DNA from: G963674505 sp964575975
GTDB taxonomy: Bacteria > Desulfobacterota > Desulfobacteria > Desulfobacterales > SKZT01
Assembly (NCBI GenBank): GCA_964575975.1
Contig: CAZNTU010000046.1
Coordinates: 1-31,858 of the forward strand
Direction of reading: 5' to 3'
DNA: 31,858 nucleotides
Shown: positions 31,257-31,858 of the stretch, piece after piece
Layout: each line of letters opens with the position of its first letter
Position numbering within the stretch: the stretch's first letter is position 1
Notes under the pieces: generated by a model
Told to the model about the DNA's origin: nothing
Database searches by the model: none
Seen by the model: only the letters and a program-made list of their open reading frames with translations
Made by a program: the position numbers and the translations under genes

Positions 31257-31858
31257 CTATCGGGGAATCCGGACAATAAACGTGGAGCCCTTCCCTAGCT
31301 CCGATTCCACCTCGATTACGCCTTTGTGCTGCTTGACGATCTTCTGGGTCATCATGAGGCCAATGCCGGTGCCTTCGGAGCCTTTGGTGCTGAAAAAGCT
31401 CTGGAAGATTTTGTCGCGTACTTTTTCGGTCATGCCCGAGCCGGTGTCCGTAATTCTGTATTCCACGGCCCAGTCATCGGCCTTGCGAGACTCGATCGTC
31501 ACCTTTTTTTCCTTCGATTTCCGTTCGATGGGGTCCCCGTTTTCCGTCATGAGACTGGACGCTTTGAAAGAGTCGAGCGCGTTGGTGACGATAGTCAACA
31601 GGCACCGGTAGATGCCTTCGGGGTCGAACTCGAACGGTTGCAGGGAGGGGTCGAGTTTCGCCTCCAACGTAATGCCGTGTTCCTCGGCCTGGGGAGCGAG
31701 AAGGTTTACGACATCCTTGATCGGGGCATTGGGATCGCTCGTCTGCAAATGGATCGCGCCGGATTTGCCGTAGTTCAGCAAGTCCATGGAAAGGTTGCGA
31801 ATTTTGTCCACGTTTCCTTTTACCATCCGCCATCCTTCGAGCAGGTACTCCTTGCTGT
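31257..31858 (-). CDS. sensor histidine kinase, C-terminal part (cut by the right edge)
   Basis: About 200 residues of the C-terminus of a histidine kinase. The frame continues unbroken to the right edge, so the Met at 31826 is internal: the residues before it (SKEYLLEGWR) fit the second helix of a HisKA dimerisation domain. The phosphorylated His lies beyond the edge. The HATPase domain shows the N box TNALD, G1 box DTGSGM, F box FFSTK and G2 box GTGIGLMMTQK. An insert of about 15 charged residues (NGDPIERKSKEKK) separates the N box from the following strand. It is co-directional with the TRAP binding protein 83 bp downstream. No response regulator is visible in the window. Confidence 0.9.
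   Translation of the reverse strand, partial: SKEYLLEGWRMVKGNVDKIRNLSMDLLNYGKSGAIHLQTSDPNAPIKDVVNLLAPQAEEHGITLEAKLDPSLQPFEFDPEGIYRCLLTIVTNALDSFKASSLMTENGDPIERKSKEKKVTIESRKADDWAVEYRITDTGSGMTEKVRDKIFQSFFSTKGSEGTGIGLMMTQKIVKQHKGVIEVESELGKGSTFIVRIPR

Noticed and set aside
1..31858. CRISPR arrays, prophage or integrated element
   Set aside because: No regular spaced repeats, integrase, transposase or phage structural genes were seen on either strand.

Overview
The window looks like chromosomal DNA of an anaerobic, probably sulfate-reducing or related Desulfobacterota-type (deltaproteobacterial) bacterium. This is an inference from several genes: a desulforedoxin-type C-x2-C...CC protein, a fused ADP-forming acyl-CoA synthetase, a cytoplasmic molybdopterin oxidoreductase and a TAT-exported TRAP binding protein. 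No rRNA, tRNA, CRISPR array, integrase or transposase was seen. Genes are densely packed on both strands. Many start codons had to be moved inward to ATG, GTG or TTG codons with good Shine-Dalgarno (SD) sequences.

Region 1-7000 is almost all minus strand. In transcription order it holds a PilZ-domain protein, a 1361-residue envelope protein that appears internally duplicated, an ABC/OLD-like ATPase with its own promoter, and a 141-residue protein with a PD-(D/E)xK nuclease-like motif that overlaps the ATPase gene by 14 bp. The start of a further gene runs off the left edge. The ATPase-nuclease pair is the best candidate in the window for an undescribed, possibly anti-phage, system.

Region 7000-18050 is mixed housekeeping and accessory metabolism: ADP-forming acyl-CoA synthetase (plus); a PP2C phosphatase and a TrmO-like tRNA methyltransferase in a unit with a near-consensus promoter and a strong terminator; two small cysteine-rich proteins, an aldo/keto reductase and LipB (minus); a RibD/DHFR-like reductase whose 3' end runs into a palindromic repeat; a YfcE-like phosphodiesterase; a molybdopterin oxidoreductase; a cysteine-dioxygenase-like cupin; and a YbaK deacylase ending at a bidirectional terminator.

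Region 18050-24700 has carB (minus) divergent from a PurF paralogue that keeps the PRPP loop and the four Fe-S cysteines but has lost the glutaminase nucleophile and its supporting residues. A secreted or anchored hypothetical protein, a desulforedoxin-like protein and a Phd-YoeB toxin-antitoxin pair follow on the minus strand.

Region 24700-31858 is all minus strand: a complete peptide-type ABC transporter operon (dppA-B-C-D-F), a solitary TAT-dependent TRAP binding protein, and the C-terminal part of a sensor histidine kinase cut by the right edge. The last two sit together and may form a ligand-sensing pair.
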